Shown here piece by piece: positions 40,387 to 51,607 of a DNA stretch of 64,000 nucleotides. The notes beneath the pieces were generated by a model that saw nothing but the letters and a program-made list of their open reading frames with translations, did no database searches and was not told the DNA's origin. The position numbers and the translations under genes are program-made. The first letter of the stretch is position 1. Each line of letters begins with the position of its first letter. The stretch is taken from NCBI RefSeq assembly GCF_026210795.1, contig NC_089431.1:1674001-1738000 (forward strand), written 5' to 3'. Origin of the DNA: Rhizophagus irregularis. Taxonomy: Eukaryota; Glomeromycota; Glomeromycetes; Glomerales; Glomeraceae.

Positions 40387-42266
40387 TCATGTCCAGATAA
40401 CCTTGTTTGCATTTTTCACATGGCAGTATCCTGCGGTTTCAAACTTGAGAGCTTTCAATGCTTTGGATGCATTTTCTGGACAAGTGATAAGTGTAGGACT
40501 ACTCGGCTGTTCCTCTAGAATAAATCCATCTGTATGGATGCGTCGTACTTTATCCTTATATGGTTCTAATAACTCTGAAGTCGTCTTCCATCCATGTGCT
40601 AATAAGAATGGAGCGATCCTAGGATACTCACCCTTGAAGGGACTACCTGGGTTTGTGAACTGGAATCGCCACTGGTCAGATCCTACTGGTACGATGGAGT
40701 CAAGTGTGTGGCCTTCTGGAAACTTGAATGGATCTGTTTGATCTGTGGTGAGTGTCTTGTAATTGCGTTTTCTCTGGCAGAGTGCTCCCCATAGTGTATT
40801 GAGAACTCTCTTTGCAACACGACCGGCCACGCCACCCTGGTTCTTTATATTGAAGAGAAAGTGGACATACTCACCAAATATTACAGTCCCAGGAATTCTT
40901 GCTTCTCTGTCATATATCAAGGCATTTGGCTTTCCATCCTGGATTAACTGTATATCGAGACCAAGTTTCTTTGCTCGTTGTAAGTCAATGAATGTATAGA
41001 CTCCCTCTTATTCTGTCGGAAGAGAATATCATTACCACTTACCTTGCCCTTGGGCGCTCCCTGGGAGCTAGCACGAAATAATCCATACAAGGCATAACCT
41101 CTATGGTCTACAAAGTCTTTGAGTATTTGAAACTTACCTTGTCGGATTGGAAAGTTTGCATTTGATTGCTGAATACTTGGATACAAACTTGTCACGTCGT
41201 ATTGCCTTCCATAGCCCTTCCATTCATTGTCTGCCCAGATAAGACCTCCCATTATTGCATCACTTATCCACTCTGCTTCGACTGGGTCAAGAGGATCATT
41301 GGCTGGAACCCCTACACTAAACCGTTCAAAAAGCCAGAGTGCAGTTCTCTTGTACGACCAGTTGTGGTAAGATAAGTCAATTCCTAGACCGAACTTCTTT
41401 GTAGCCTGTAGGAAGGAATCCCGCTCTTCATGGATCCTCTGGTATGTTTCCTCAAGTGTTTCATATATTCCAGTTTTACAATTCTTCTCGATAGGGATGA
41501 AGGAGTAACTATCAGAGTTCTTACCTTTCTGAAACTGTCCAACTGTAAGAGACTTAACTGTCTTACCATTGTATATTGTTACTACATTATTAACCCCATC
41601 TTCACGATAAACAAAGGGAGACTTTTGTTTTCTATCTAATTTGCTAGGGTGGAGTCTTCCGGGATTCAGTGCAAGAGAGTAGTGGCCTTCAGACAGGATA
41701 AGTGTTGCACGTCTGTCAGATTTGCTCTTAGAAATTCGAGTGGAATCCCCTACAATATTAAGTGCAAGGCTTCCTGCAAGTTGTTCAACCTTATCCATAT
41801 ATGAGACTGGAACTGGAGCATCACGATTGAGACCTAATGCCTTTTTGATATACTCGGGCTTTTCGATTGACTTTGGCATTTTAGAGAATGTGCCGTAGAT
41901 ATATTTCAGGCGTTCATACAGGCAATCATTTAGCTCCCCGTTGCAACCCCCTGCAACCGGTGGGGCATCTCTCACATAAATTATGAATCGTTCAAAATAA
42001 TCAGGGTCTGCGTCATCCGGTAGTTGTGCTTCGTCGTAGTGGTCCAAGAGTGAGAAGAGGCTGGCTGGTTGGTTTCCTGATGTCCATCCACCGGGTTTCC
42101 AGTTTTCATAGGGGAGCAGGATCTGAAATTTATGTGTCGGATACCGGGATTGGAGTCGCTGTCCAAGTCTTGCTATTGCTCCTCTGGAAAATCTTGCACC
42201 TGAATACTGTAATTCTTTGATATCCGGTCTTGTAGGTAAAGCACGGACAATCTCTGAATAAACCAT
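40387..42266 (-). pseudogene. Element B DNA polymerase region, protein-primed family B type
   Basis: The polymerase motifs appear in order: motif A QYDVTSLYPSIQQSNANFPI, motif B KNQGGVAGRVAKRVLNTLWG (K...N..xG form) and motif C RRIHTDGFIL. The compact spacing and the motif C form resemble protein-primed B polymerases of small DNA viruses, linear plasmids and Polintons, not the YGDTDS form seen in element A. An upstream region with HKFQILLPYENW and IIYVRDAPPVAGG may be the replaced or reduced exonuclease/terminal-protein part. The reading frame is not intact. It is followed upstream on the same strand by the SF3 helicase gene. Confidence 0.7.
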
Positions 42267-42388
42267 TTGATGTATTTATGAATTGTGTTCAGTTGTAATA
42301 TAGGTTTTTTATACAAAAAATATAAGATAACTAAGAAGTGCTTATCTTATTAAAAGGAGTCAATCTTGCTGCATACACGATCAAGATC

Positions 42389-44986
42389 CTATTCATCCCA
42401 GTCGTCGACAATTCCATTGGCGGCTTCCCATTCACGTTCCATATCAGTTTTTGGACGTTCCTCTGGAATTTCTCGTGCTTTACCCTTATTCATCTTCATA
42501 GTTTCATAACCAGAGGTGGTAGGGATAATCTCGGCATCACGATCCTCCTTGTATACTCTTATTAGATCTGCGAGTTCTTTACGGCTAGGTGTTTTAGGTA
42601 AGTTCCCATTATATTCGATCCAGTCCTTGAAGCGGTCTACTACCTCCCTAAGGTAGTACTGGTACTCGTCCTCAATACGTGTTGTGGGACATTCCTCTAC
42701 TTCAAACGCGAGTATTTCCCAGTCATAGTCATCTGACACGTCTTGGTACTTAGCCCATAAATTCTTACCTGTATTGTAGAGATCATTAAAGACCTGGTCC
42801 TTTGAATTCTTGACCCATGGCTTACGATCCCATCGGTGCCTTTCATGCCAAGTCCAGTGTGCTCGAGTACCTTCCTTTGGTTCAGGGTCCCAGTCAACTT
42901 CTAGTTCTGTGTCAGGTTCTGAGATAGGTTGCTCTTCAGGAGCCGGTTCTGGGTCAGGCTTAGTGACAGATGCAGAAAATTCTGCAGGAGACTCGGGTTG
43001 TTGTTCAGGAGCCGGTTCTGGGTCAGGCTTAGTGACAGATGCAGAAAATTCTGCGGGAGACTCGGGTTGTTGTTCAAGAGCTGGGTTCACAGTTGTAAAA
43101 TCTGAGTCAGATAGCAAGTCATCTAAAACGTCGTAGTCATCATCAGCTTTAAATGCAGGTTCTTCAGCAGGCGGCTCATTTTCTTGATCAGGTTCCTCAT
43201 CAGATAGATAACAGTCCGAGAAGCTATCTATAGGTTCATCAGTATCTGATTCTATAGGAGCTGGAGATTCCTCAGGAATAGGATCCTCATTGATGACAGG
43301 TGCGGGTTTTACCTTCAAGCAATCGGGCTTAAGTGGTACTGGTGGTGGAGTCTTTTTAGTCTCTTCAGTAGGCTTCTTCTCGACAGGAGCGGGTTTTTCC
43401 TCAGCAGGTTTAACAACAACTAACTCCACTTTCTCTTGATCTACTTGCGACTTACTAGCTGGATTATATATATTTGCCAAGAACTTCTCCAAGGCATTTG
43501 GATCAGATGCGGGCTTCTCAGGAGTTTCTATATCTATTCCTTCTATATTGATTTCATCTGTTTCATGGATCCATTTTTTGCCAAGGTATTTCTTGTAAAG
43601 ATCCTCCCTGGATATGCTATATACTCGGGTTAACTTTTTATTTATATAAGTCCGATTACTATTTATACTCAACTCATTTGATAGGATTCTAGAAGCGTTT
43701 ATCTTTGATAATGGTGAGATGCAATGAGTTTCACAGTATGAAGTATATACCCTATAAAATTCTTGAACAGGTAGGTTGGTTATATGATTTTTTACTATGA
43801 GGTAAGTGTCCTTTATGAATTGAAATAGGGGTGGAAGAGTCGATATGATGTGATCCTGCTTAGATGTTGTCATAGGTGGTGGATTCCCATTGAAGTCTGG
43901 GTAAGCGTCTGCAATGGCTCTCAAGTAAGCATAGAATGCCTCACTGGCGCCTGGGTATTTCATAGCGTCACTGAGTTTCTTAAAGTAGTTGAGGTCTCCC
44001 TTGCGGGATGGTGACACATCCAAGAACACTGTACGCCTATCGTTATTCTCCACTCTGAGAGCATTTTCATTAGTGAGTACAATGGTGGATATAAAGTTTT
44101 TGTAATGTGTTGGCGTCTTGTATTTTTCATGGATTTCCATTATATCGCCTGTTACCTTATCCTTCAACGATCGATACAGATTATTCCACTGGCTTTTTTC
44201 TGTAGGCATTTCCTCGAGGAGGAGAAGAACCTTACCCTGTAATTGCCCATTGAAACTTCCAAGAATCGTTTGAGGATCGCTGGTCTTATAAACAAGTTGA
44301 GTACCTAAAACACTACGTTGAATGAAATTTGTTATAATACTCTTACCCCAACCCTGTCCAGATTTCAGGTAGAGAATCGAATACATTTTCCTTCCAGCTG
44401 CCACACCGGCCAACCACTTTATGATATACTCAGTAAGATTCCAATCGCCTGAACACCAGATATCCTTTATGTGGGAGAAGATAAATTTAACCGCGAGGTG
44501 GGTTGTAGATTCAAAAGTGGATATCGGACACAGGATATGGAGGAATCCTGGAAAGATATTGAGATAAAGTTGGCCACCTAGTTTAAAGATACGGGATTTT
44601 TGAGGGTCACAGGTAGCTACACATACAGTACTATATTCGATCATAAACCATTTGTTGATATTAAATTCAACCTTTTGTGAAGGACCCTGTTCAGATTGTG
44701 TGTAAAAGACTTTGGTAATTGGACGGATAAGTTTATTAATATTTTTATCAGGGATGTGCTCGAGGTTTTTGATTTCTGATCGCCACATGAAGACTCCATG
44801 TGGGTTGGAGCAGGGGATAAAGTAACTGCAAAAATAACCTTTAGCTTGATTGAGATCCCTCATATTTTTTGCAGCGTTAATGAGCCGTTTAAGCTCATCA
44901 ATACTAAAAGCCTTCTTCTGTTCACCGAACTTGGGGATAACTTGAGCTTGAGTGCTAGTTTGGGCAGTCATTTTTTGTTCTATCAA
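42389..44986 (-). CDS. Element B SF3 helicase with long acidic C-terminal region
   Basis: An open frame of 865 residues. The helicase core lies at about 190-330: Walker A LKSGQGWGKSIITNFI (about 204-219), Walker B KVLLLLEEM (about 248-256), motif C STIVLTNENALRV (about 296-308), and a trailing arginine (NNDRRTVFLD). The N-terminal ~190 residues may correspond to the D5_N-type region; I see no clear primase motif. From about 510 on it is a Pro/Glu/Asp-rich linker containing a duplicated 24-residue unit (EQQPESPAEFSASVTKPDPE, twice), followed by a Trp-rich domain (about 700-865; WTWHERHRWDRKPWVKNSKD). It probably unwinds element DNA during replication together with the polymerase that follows. 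Confidence 0.85.
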   Translation of the reverse strand: MIEQKMTAQTSTQAQVIPKFGEQKKAFSIDELKRLINAAKNMRDLNQAKGYFCSYFIPCSNPHGVFMWRSEIKNLEHIPDKNINKLIRPITKVFYTQSEQGPSQKVEFNINKWFMIEYSTVCVATCDPQKSRIFKLGGQLYLNIFPGFLHILCPISTFESTTHLAVKFIFSHIKDIWCSGDWNLTEYIIKWLAGVAAGRKMYSILYLKSGQGWGKSIITNFIQRSVLGTQLVYKTSDPQTILGSFNGQLQGKVLLLLEEMPTEKSQWNNLYRSLKDKVTGDIMEIHEKYKTPTHYKNFISTIVLTNENALRVENNDRRTVFLDVSPSRKGDLNYFKKLSDAMKYPGASEAFYAYLRAIADAYPDFNGNPPPMTTSKQDHIISTLPPLFQFIKDTYLIVKNHITNLPVQEFYRVYTSYCETHCISPLSKINASRILSNELSINSNRTYINKKLTRVYSISREDLYKKYLGKKWIHETDEINIEGIDIETPEKPASDPNALEKFLANIYNPASKSQVDQEKVELVVVKPAEEKPAPVEKKPTEETKKTPPPVPLKPDCLKVKPAPVINEDPIPEESPAPIESDTDEPIDSFSDCYLSDEEPDQENEPPAEEPAFKADDDYDVLDDLLSDSDFTTVNPALEQQPESPAEFSASVTKPDPEPAPEQQPESPAEFSASVTKPDPEPAPEEQPISEPDTELEVDWDPEPKEGTRAHWTWHERHRWDRKPWVKNSKDQVFNDLYNTGKNLWAKYQDVSDDYDWEILAFEVEECPTTRIEDEYQYYLREVVDRFKDWIEYNGNLPKTPSRKELADLIRVYKEDRDAEIIPTTSGYETMKMNKGKAREIPEERPKTDMEREWEAANGIVDDWDE

Positions 44987-45191
44987 ATCGAGTACTAATT
45001 TATAGTTACCTAATCTTCAATTGCCGAATATTTTTTCCAAAGATCTGCACTCCTACCAGGTTATCCTCCTGTAGTCCTGTGGTCCTGCGATTCTGCGGTC
45101 CTCCGGTTATATCTGGTTATCTTCTAGGGGTAAAAAAAAAAATATAAACCACGAACCTTTACGACTGCTCTAAATCTTCCCTTCCCCTTTT

Positions 45192-45440
45192 TCAAACTAC
45201 ATATATCTGAAATCCAAACCGCTCAAGAGCTCCTTTTACTATAGTTAGCTCTTTTCTAGTGTCCGTTAACTCTTTACAAGCCTTTTGATATGCCTCCCAT
45301 TCAAGTTCACGGAGGATACCCTCCTCATCCAATGATTGGCCAAGAGCATCATTTGCTTTTTCCTTCTTTTCTACTGCCCTGTCGTATGCCTCCTCAGCTT
45401 TTTTATGCCGCTTCCAGAGTACTCGTTCAGCTTCGGCTTT
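45192..45440 (-). pseudogene. Coiled-coil gene remnant in element B
   Basis: The frame encodes a Glu/Lys-rich helix (KKAEEAYDRAVEKKEKANDA, then WEAYQKACKELTDTRKELTI) without a usable start codon. Codon pattern and helix quality suggest a real coding past. The neighbouring 44987-45191 is AT-rich spacer with no gene. Confidence 0.4.
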
Positions 45441-45580
45441 TCAGATTGGGCTGACTTTTAAAAGATATAGCCCGAAATTGCTACTTGGAATGTGTTCCAG
45501 GATATGGCTTACAAGTTCGGGGATTACTGATACTGCGTGCGGGGTATACATGTTATCTGTCCTTATAGGTTACTTATGGT

Positions 45581-46040
45581 ATACCCATTGTTCAATTACT
45601 TATTTTTTCTGATGGGGCGGGACGGGGTTGGTCTTACTGGCTTTATAGACCTTCTAGGGGCTTACCTGCTAACTTATCTGGTTTGCTATCTCATTGCTTC
45701 CAACAGATTATTAGACGGAATCCTGATCATATAACAGAACTATGACAGAATGACAGATCTGGGGGGTAAAATCAAAACTTTTTTCTGGGGATACCCCTCT
45801 CCCGATTTTTCTGAAACGTCTGTCATATCCGTCATATCTGTCATACCCTCTGATTCTATCGTATTTTCCTCTCTTTTCCCTTATTTTATCCTTTTTTAGT
45901 ATATTGTTATATGACTGATGTTATTGACAGATGGTGACAGATATAGGGGATTCCTGATCCCCCGTAAGGGGGAAGGAGGTACTGCGACGGGTCGTAGACC
46001 CGGAGGTGGGTGGTGCTTGCACCTCCCACACCCAGCCCGA
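45581..46040 (-). repeat. Right terminal inverted repeat of element B
   Basis: The reverse complement matches 23531-23990 almost completely. Its outer end is directly followed by TGACGCACA (46041-46049), the same nonamer that precedes the left repeat. Confidence 0.9.
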
Positions 46041-46645
46041 TGACGCACAACCTTACATATGTCTTCTCTAGATCCACTCCCTCGGAACATGACTAGATGT
46101 GAGATATTTTCACGAATTATCTTTAGTACAGCTTGATATTTCTGAGTTACATATATTGGTGAGATGTTTTGATGCCGACCGCTAATAAAGTAAGGGACGA
46201 TACGTTCTTGTATTTTTTTTGATTCAGCGCAGAGATCTTCAAAAACAATAACAGTGCTTCTTTTTGGGGAGAATTTGCTTATATCTGGAATTTTTTCGGC
46301 CTTTATTGTTTGAAATGAGATATTCTTCCGATATGGGTCAGGGCTATTTGCAAAAATATGGAAAGCATTTTTAACCAGCTCCCATTTAGGCTCAGCATGT
46401 TTTCCAACCAATACGAGGTGATCATTTTTAATATATCTATTCCCCTTCTTGCCTTTAAACATACGCTGAAGTTTGTTGCCAAGAATAAGGTTTATAACCA
46501 TATTAGTTTTTTCACTATGTGAGCCTCCAGTCACTAAAAGGCGAAAAGGCCAATCTGGACTATATTTATTACCCTTCATTCGATCCAAAGATTTTCTGGG
46601 GATCTCATTAACGTTATACACAAAGAATTCCATACAGTATTGCAT
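46041..46645 (-). pseudogene. Element A packaging ATPase, N-terminal part
   Basis: Homologous to element B's ATPase throughout (MEFFVYNVNEIPRKSLDRMK; SPDWPFRLLVTGGSHSE around the nucleotide-binding loop; STVIVFEDLCAESKKIQER as Walker B; SGRHQNISPIYVTQKYQAVL). It runs into the right terminal repeat of element B; the remainder of the gene is at 23370-23526. The integrase-nuclease gene lies 48 bp upstream on the same strand. Confidence 0.8.
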
Positions 46646-46692
46646 ATTATGCCAAAATGAATTTCTTAGCCCAAAAAATTTCTGGGATGGAC

Positions 46693-48345
46693 CTATTCCT
46701 TCGCTTTATCCAAGAATCCTTTCTCGATCAGTGTATGCTTAATGAAAGGCAAAAGGTCACATGTGTATGGCACTTCGATAAGGCATATATCTTGGTTGTT
46801 GCATATATCCCGCTTCTTTTGATCGCGCATATTTTGTGATTTTAGATTTTCATTCCCCCGGTGATAAAAATTATTGTGATGATAGTGTTGAGGACCCTGG
46901 AATTCAAATGCAAGATGCAATTTCTCATTATATCCATCCAAGTGTAGCCCATCTAAGAACTTACCCCTACATGGTGGAAATTTCTTGCCTAACAAATCCT
47001 CAAAAATATATCGTACAGTTCTTTCAGTAGTATGATGGCAAAGAGGACACCATTCAAATTTTTTCATAATATATTTTAATGGATACTCCCACTGATGCGC
47101 ACCATTCTTACAAGACCAAAGATATATGCTATGGCCATTTGTTTGTCCGGTCTTTCCTAGACATTGACCATTGCGCTTCTTAGCATAATTCTTCGCTTGA
47201 TCTAGCTCGCTATTAGTAGGGGAAGCATATGCAATATGTACAGACAATATGCTTTGAGGCGGACGACCAACCCTTTCTGGATCAGCTATTAACATAAGTT
47301 CTTCTCGCACAAACCCGCGAGATGGTGCAAATTCACCATCGAGATAATATAAAACTGGCTCATTCTTTATAACAACAACTTTTTGAATTTTATGAATAGA
47401 AGGCGACCATATAGGGTCAGTTGCTCTTTTCTGATTCTCCATACCCCCTTCCCATTCTGCATTGGCAAGTAGGTAGCGGATAGAATCACCTTTCTTTAAT
47501 GCTATTTCATCTTTTCCAACTGGGCGCTTATATTTTGTAGATGGTTTAGATTCTACTCGATCTAATAATACAATGGCTTTCACTGGCTCGAGTCTCCACT
47601 TTTCTGATCCTGGTTCTCGAATAAGGCGCGTGGGATAATTATTTAGATAATCAATAACTACTGGTATATATCTAACCCATGCTCTTATTAATTGAGGATC
47701 AGAAGTTATTGATTCAATAGCATACTGGATTTTGTATAGAATTTTTGAGAGTGTTTGGTTGAAACGCTCCACAAAAGCAAGTCCTCTATGACTATATGGG
47801 CCAATCACTCGAATTATAACATTGTGCTCTTGCATTAGTCGGGAAGTCTCGCCCATCCATTCTCGCCCATTATCTGTTTGAAGTAATTTAGGATAGGTAA
47901 GAGGATTACTAGGGTCATCATATATTTTCCTAAATGCTTTAGCAACCTCAGAACTTTTCTTCGATCTAAGTGGAACTGAAGCTTTGTATCTGGAGGCACA
48001 GTCTATTATATTAAGCACTGCTTTATATTTTTTACCTCTATAACGATCATGTGTGAGAAATAGTATATCGCACTGATGTACGCAATTGGGACGTGTTATT
48101 CGTCCATAGCTGACTCTAGGGATGTATTTTGGAGAGGTTTTATTAATTTGGTATGACTCTTGATTTTCTAAAAAATCTTTACATTCACTTAGGCGGAATT
48201 GGTGCCCCTCTTTTTTACATACATCTCTTAACGATTTGGGATTAGAATAATAGCCAGTTGGGCGATAATATATTCCACGCAATATGATATTTTTTTCAAT
48301 TCTCTGAGCCTCAATAGGGTCTATCAAGATTTGTGGTTGGCTCAT
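46693..48345 (-). CDS. Element A integrase fused to a zinc-ribbon plus PD-(D/E)XK-like nuclease domain
   Basis: An open frame of 550 residues. The integrase core spans about 75-230, with D ([14 protein letters not shown], about 92), D ([12 protein letters not shown], about 155) and E ([14 protein letters not shown], about 191), the last two being D,D(35)E-spaced. A beta-rich stretch follows ([20 protein letters not shown]). From about 370 a different module begins: a zinc ribbon ([11 protein letters not shown] ... WCPLCHH) and then a nuclease-like domain ([72 protein letters not shown]). The E...D...ExQ pattern resembles Vsr/PD-(D/E)XK enzymes seen in large DNA viruses. Element B's integrase has a chromodomain in the same place. 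Divergent from the Gag-like gene (30 bp apart). Confidence 0.82.
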   Translation of the reverse strand: MSQPQILIDPIEAQRIEKNIILRGIYYRPTGYYSNPKSLRDVCKKEGHQFRLSECKDFLENQESYQINKTSPKYIPRVSYGRITRPNCVHQCDILFLTHDRYRGKKYKAVLNIIDCASRYKASVPLRSKKSSEVAKAFRKIYDDPSNPLTYPKLLQTDNGREWMGETSRLMQEHNVIIRVIGPYSHRGLAFVERFNQTLSKILYKIQYAIESITSDPQLIRAWVRYIPVVIDYLNNYPTRLIREPGSEKWRLEPVKAIVLLDRVESKPSTKYKRPVGKDEIALKKGDSIRYLLANAEWEGGMENQKRATDPIWSPSIHKIQKVVVIKNEPVLYYLDGEFAPSRGFVREELMLIADPERVGRPPQSILSVHIAYASPTNSELDQAKNYAKKRNGQCLGKTGQTNGHSIYLWSCKNGAHQWEYPLKYIMKKFEWCPLCHHTTERTVRYIFEDLLGKKFPPCRGKFLDGLHLDGYNEKLHLAFEFQGPQHYHHNNFYHRGNENLKSQNMRDQKKRDICNNQDICLIEVPYTCDLLPFIKHTLIEKGFLDKAKE

Positions 48346-48375
48346 TCTGATTCTCTTTTATAATCACAAAAAAGA

Positions 48376-50853
48376 ATGGCATTTCGGAGGCCCCATCTAA
48401 GGCAGAGAAGAACATGTGAAGAATATAAAGCTGAGCTGGAGGAGGAGAACTACCATCTTCGTAGTGAATTGCAAGCAGAAGTTGATAGTAACTGCCAAAA
48501 TGAAAAGCAGATCAGAGAGCTGGAACGTGAATGTGTCCGTTGTGAACAAGAAATCCAAACTCTTAGTGGTGAGATAGAACGTCTTGAGAATGCTTCGAAA
48601 AAGGAGATAGTAGAGCTAAAATCTGAAATTTCCAGCCTAAAAAAGCAACTATATCAAGCTAAGAAGGATATTCGTGATAATGAAAAACATATTTCTAGTA
48701 TAGAGAGTCTGTTAGTAGATTCCGAGGAGCAGGTAGAGAAATTGCGATGCCGAATCAGAACCATCTTATCACGAAAAAATTCACCAGAAAGAGGTAATTC
48801 TCCAGACTTGTATAATTCTGATGATAATATGGCCACAATCACAGAGCTAGCAAATGCTATAGATGGTTATCTGAATAATAGGACAATGACCAGAGATATT
48901 CTAATAGACCAAATTAAAAGGGCGACAAGGCAGATACGTCAAAAAGAGAATAATTTGCATCAGGATTTAGTCTGTGAGCAAAGAAGGCGCTATGATGCAG
49001 AAGGTGAGCGAGATCTTGCTATTACGTGAAGAGATCTTGCTGAAGGTGGGATGGCTAATGTTATTGGTGATCTCCATCAGTTGCGGACCAATGCTCAAAA
49101 CCAGGTAAATAGAATGATAGGTAATATAGCAAGAAAGCAAACCCGTATAGGTGTACTGGTACAAGAAAAATTTGCCTTACAGTTATTGTATCAGCGAAAT
49201 GCCCATCACCTATAGCGATGTAGAAGGGATATGGGTTTATTGGAGTACAATCGTGACAGGCTTTATGAGAGATATGAGAAATGGAAAAATAAGACCCAAG
49301 CAGAACGCCAGAATAATTTAAATTTGCAGGGACAAATTTTGGCGCTACAGAATAACCCACCTAATATACAACAAATAGGAATGGTAGGATATGGACCCCC
49401 AATATTTTATGGACGTCCTGGAGAAGATCCAGAGGACTTTCTCAGAGACTTTCAAAGATATGTAGTAGCTAGTCGAATAAATATAGCTCCTGGAGCAGGT
49501 CAGGTCACCGGAAGAGCGGAGGCTTTAGGTTTATTAATATCTTGCCTTGAAGGACCTGCTAAGCAATGGTATGAAACTAACATCAAAGGCAAGAATTGGA
49601 AATGTAGTAATATCTCAGATAATTTAGGTGTAGCTACTTTAACTGCTGTTCGAGCTTTGGCCGCCGGAAATGGTGGTGGTCAGGTTGGTGCTTTGAATAC
49701 TGCAGGAGAATTTCAAGGTAAGGCGGCCGCCAAAATTGGTAGAATTGGTGCAGGTATTGCAACTGGTGCTAATATTATTCCAAATGGTACTTGGGATGAA
49801 GACTGGTCCATAGCTGGTGGCGAACCTGAAGCTAATGCACCAGTGGTACCTAATGCTGGTGGAGGTTTTCCTGCTGTTACAATAGCACCTAACATCACAC
49901 TTGGTCAACTTATATACTTACTCAATACTGCCTATACAACCGTAGAACATTTAAAACAGACGACAGTTTTCGGTCAGCTCATGCAAGGTGATATGTCAGT
50001 TGAGCAGTTTTCTGCCTGAATTAAAAAGGTTGGTAAATTGGCTGAAATGACTCCAGAACAGCAAAGAGAGCAATTTATTCGTAGCTTAAATCCTATGAAC
50101 CAATATAATATTCGAATGATGGCTAAATTTTATGATACACAGGATAATATTACAAAAGCTCTGGCTGAAGCGGAAAAATTTACATTATCTCAAAAGAGTG
50201 TACCATCTTCTCTTCCTATTTTTCCGACAGCCAATCCATATGCAGATACTAACAGATCAGGGGGTGGGATGACTAAAAATGAAATCGAGGACTTGATAAA
50301 AACCACAATGGCTTCCTCACAGCCTCAAACAGCTTATCAAAATACCGATTTACAATCTTCTATTAAATCATTGCAGGAGACTATGTCTCGAGCGACTAAG
50401 ACTCTAGATAATAGTAAAAAATCGGCCAATAAGAGAGGGGAAGACATTATTAGATGATTTTTAAGTGAGCTACTAAGGACAAAATCAAATAAGCAACCTG
50501 AAGATGATTATAATTATGACCCTGTGGATGATATTACTGACAGTATGGCTGGTATGACACTAAATAGTGCCACAATAAATGCTATCAATTCCGCCGTTAA
50601 AAGTGCCGTTAAGAAAAAATGTACCAAGTATGGTAGATTTGGACATACTTCCTGTAAGTGCCCTCGAAAGAAGAAAAAGAAAAGCAAGAAGTCGAAGAAA
50701 GGTAAGGTCAATCTCGCTATAGAACCAGATTCAGATTCTTCTTCAAACGATACTTCTTCTAGTGATAGTTCTGATTCTGATACAAGTTCCTCTGATTCTT
50801 CCGATTCTGATGGTGATCTTAATGTTCATATAGCTAAGTCAAAAAAAAAGTGA
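48376..50853 (+). pseudogene. Element A Gag-like capsid region with zinc knuckle
   Basis: Parts in order are an Arg/Glu-rich coiled-coil head (starts MAFRRPHLRQRRTCEEYKAE) and a second coiled stretch (RDRLYERYEKWKNKTQAERQ). The Gag-type domain follows (PPIFYGRPGEDPEDFLRDFQ, then LEGPAKQWYETNIKGKNWKC, a Gly/Ala/Asn-rich insert, LIYLLNTAYTTVEHLKQTTV, and EQQREQFIRSLNPMNQYNIR). The tail has a CCHC-like knuckle (CTKYGRFGHTSCKC), a Lys-rich stretch and a Ser/Asp repeat. The same head-Gag-insert-tail plan as in element B, with the WY/WF...GKNW(K/E) motif shared by both, shows common descent. The region is broken. No jelly-roll motif is apparent. Confidence 0.72.
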
Positions 50854-51019
50854 AGAAGGAGAGTGAATCCGAGAAATTATCCTCTAAAGAGATGTCTAGT
50901 GCCAAGCTGAGAGAAATACCACTAGAGGAGACTATTCGTAAAGTCCTTCATAGTGAGCTTAAACTAATCTTCCCCCACATTTTTTCCAAGATTCTGGTCT
51001 CATTGCGTCCAAACAGATA

Positions 51020-51607
51020 GTGGCTTCTACGGAGGCAAAGATAGTATCCCAAAATGATGTATCATCATCTTCAAAAGATTCGGATGAGTCCAGTCTGGAA
51101 GAGGAGTCTTTAGATGATCCTATAGAGATCGACTTCGTCAAGAAGAAGGAGCCGAAAACTAGTGTTGCCACTATAAAGTGCAAAATCAGGCGCTTGAAGA
51201 TTCCAGCCATGACTCTAGACTCCAGAGCTGAGCCTCCAATTATAACGAAAAACATTGTTGATCGTACTAAGGACAAAATAGATAAATCTGAAAAACATGA
51301 CCTTAGCGGTGTAGCTACTGTCCCGATTGAATCTATTGGTATTGTCCGCAATCTGCCTATTACTCTAGCTCCTGGGTGCATCATTTATGAAGATTTTGTA
51401 GTTGTGGATTATCACAAGCCAACGCTAATATTTTCTAATCAACTCCTAAAGAAATATGGATGCGCAGTGGATTGGAATACAAATGAGCTAAAGATCCCTC
51501 TTAATGGGAAGGACTATATTATCCCAGTCACTTTCACTGGTAAAAAAATGGTCTATCCTACATATATCCTACATATATCTTACACATATCGGGTACTTAA
51601 AATGTAG
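51020..51607 (+). pseudogene. Element A retropepsin-like protein, running into a MITE
   Basis: An acidic Ser/Asp-rich front is followed by a beta-rich fold that aligns by order with element B's protease: IPAMTLDSRAEPPIITKNIV at the active-site position, a middle stretch (ATVPIESIGIVRNLPITLAP) and a closing EDFVVVDYHKPTLIFSNQLL then KKYGCAVDWNTNELKIPL. It lies right after the Gag-like region on the same strand, in gag-pro order. The 3' end is inside the inverted-repeat element at 51535-51806. Activity cannot be judged. Confidence 0.55.

Larger units (their letters stand above)
23531..46040. mobile_element. Element B: Polinton-like virus element with 460-bp TIRs, inserted in element A's ATPase gene
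   Basis: The element is 22.5 kb as it stands, about 14.3 kb without the LINE inside it. Terminal inverted repeats of about 460 bp (23531-23990 and 45581-46040) start TCGGGCTGGGTGTGGGAGG and are nearly identical. TGACGCACA flanks both sides (23518-23526, 46041-46049). Because the left side has a few extra bases, the true target duplication is between 5 and 9 bp, compatible with the 6 bp usual for Polintons. Parts are a zinc-ribbon protein, an integrase with chromodomain, a retropepsin-like protein, a Gag-like region, a packaging ATPase, an unknown protein, a 2-Cys adaptor protein, [LINE], an F-box protein, an unknown protein, a protein-primed-type DNA polymerase and an SF3 helicase. It is broken, with the LINE insertion and around four or five smaller breaks, but young judging from its terminal repeats. 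Confidence 0.85.

Noticed and set aside
42810-43136. A plus-strand Ser/Gly-rich frame opposite the SF3 helicase
   Set aside because: It is the reverse complement of the duplicated acidic linker of the helicase.
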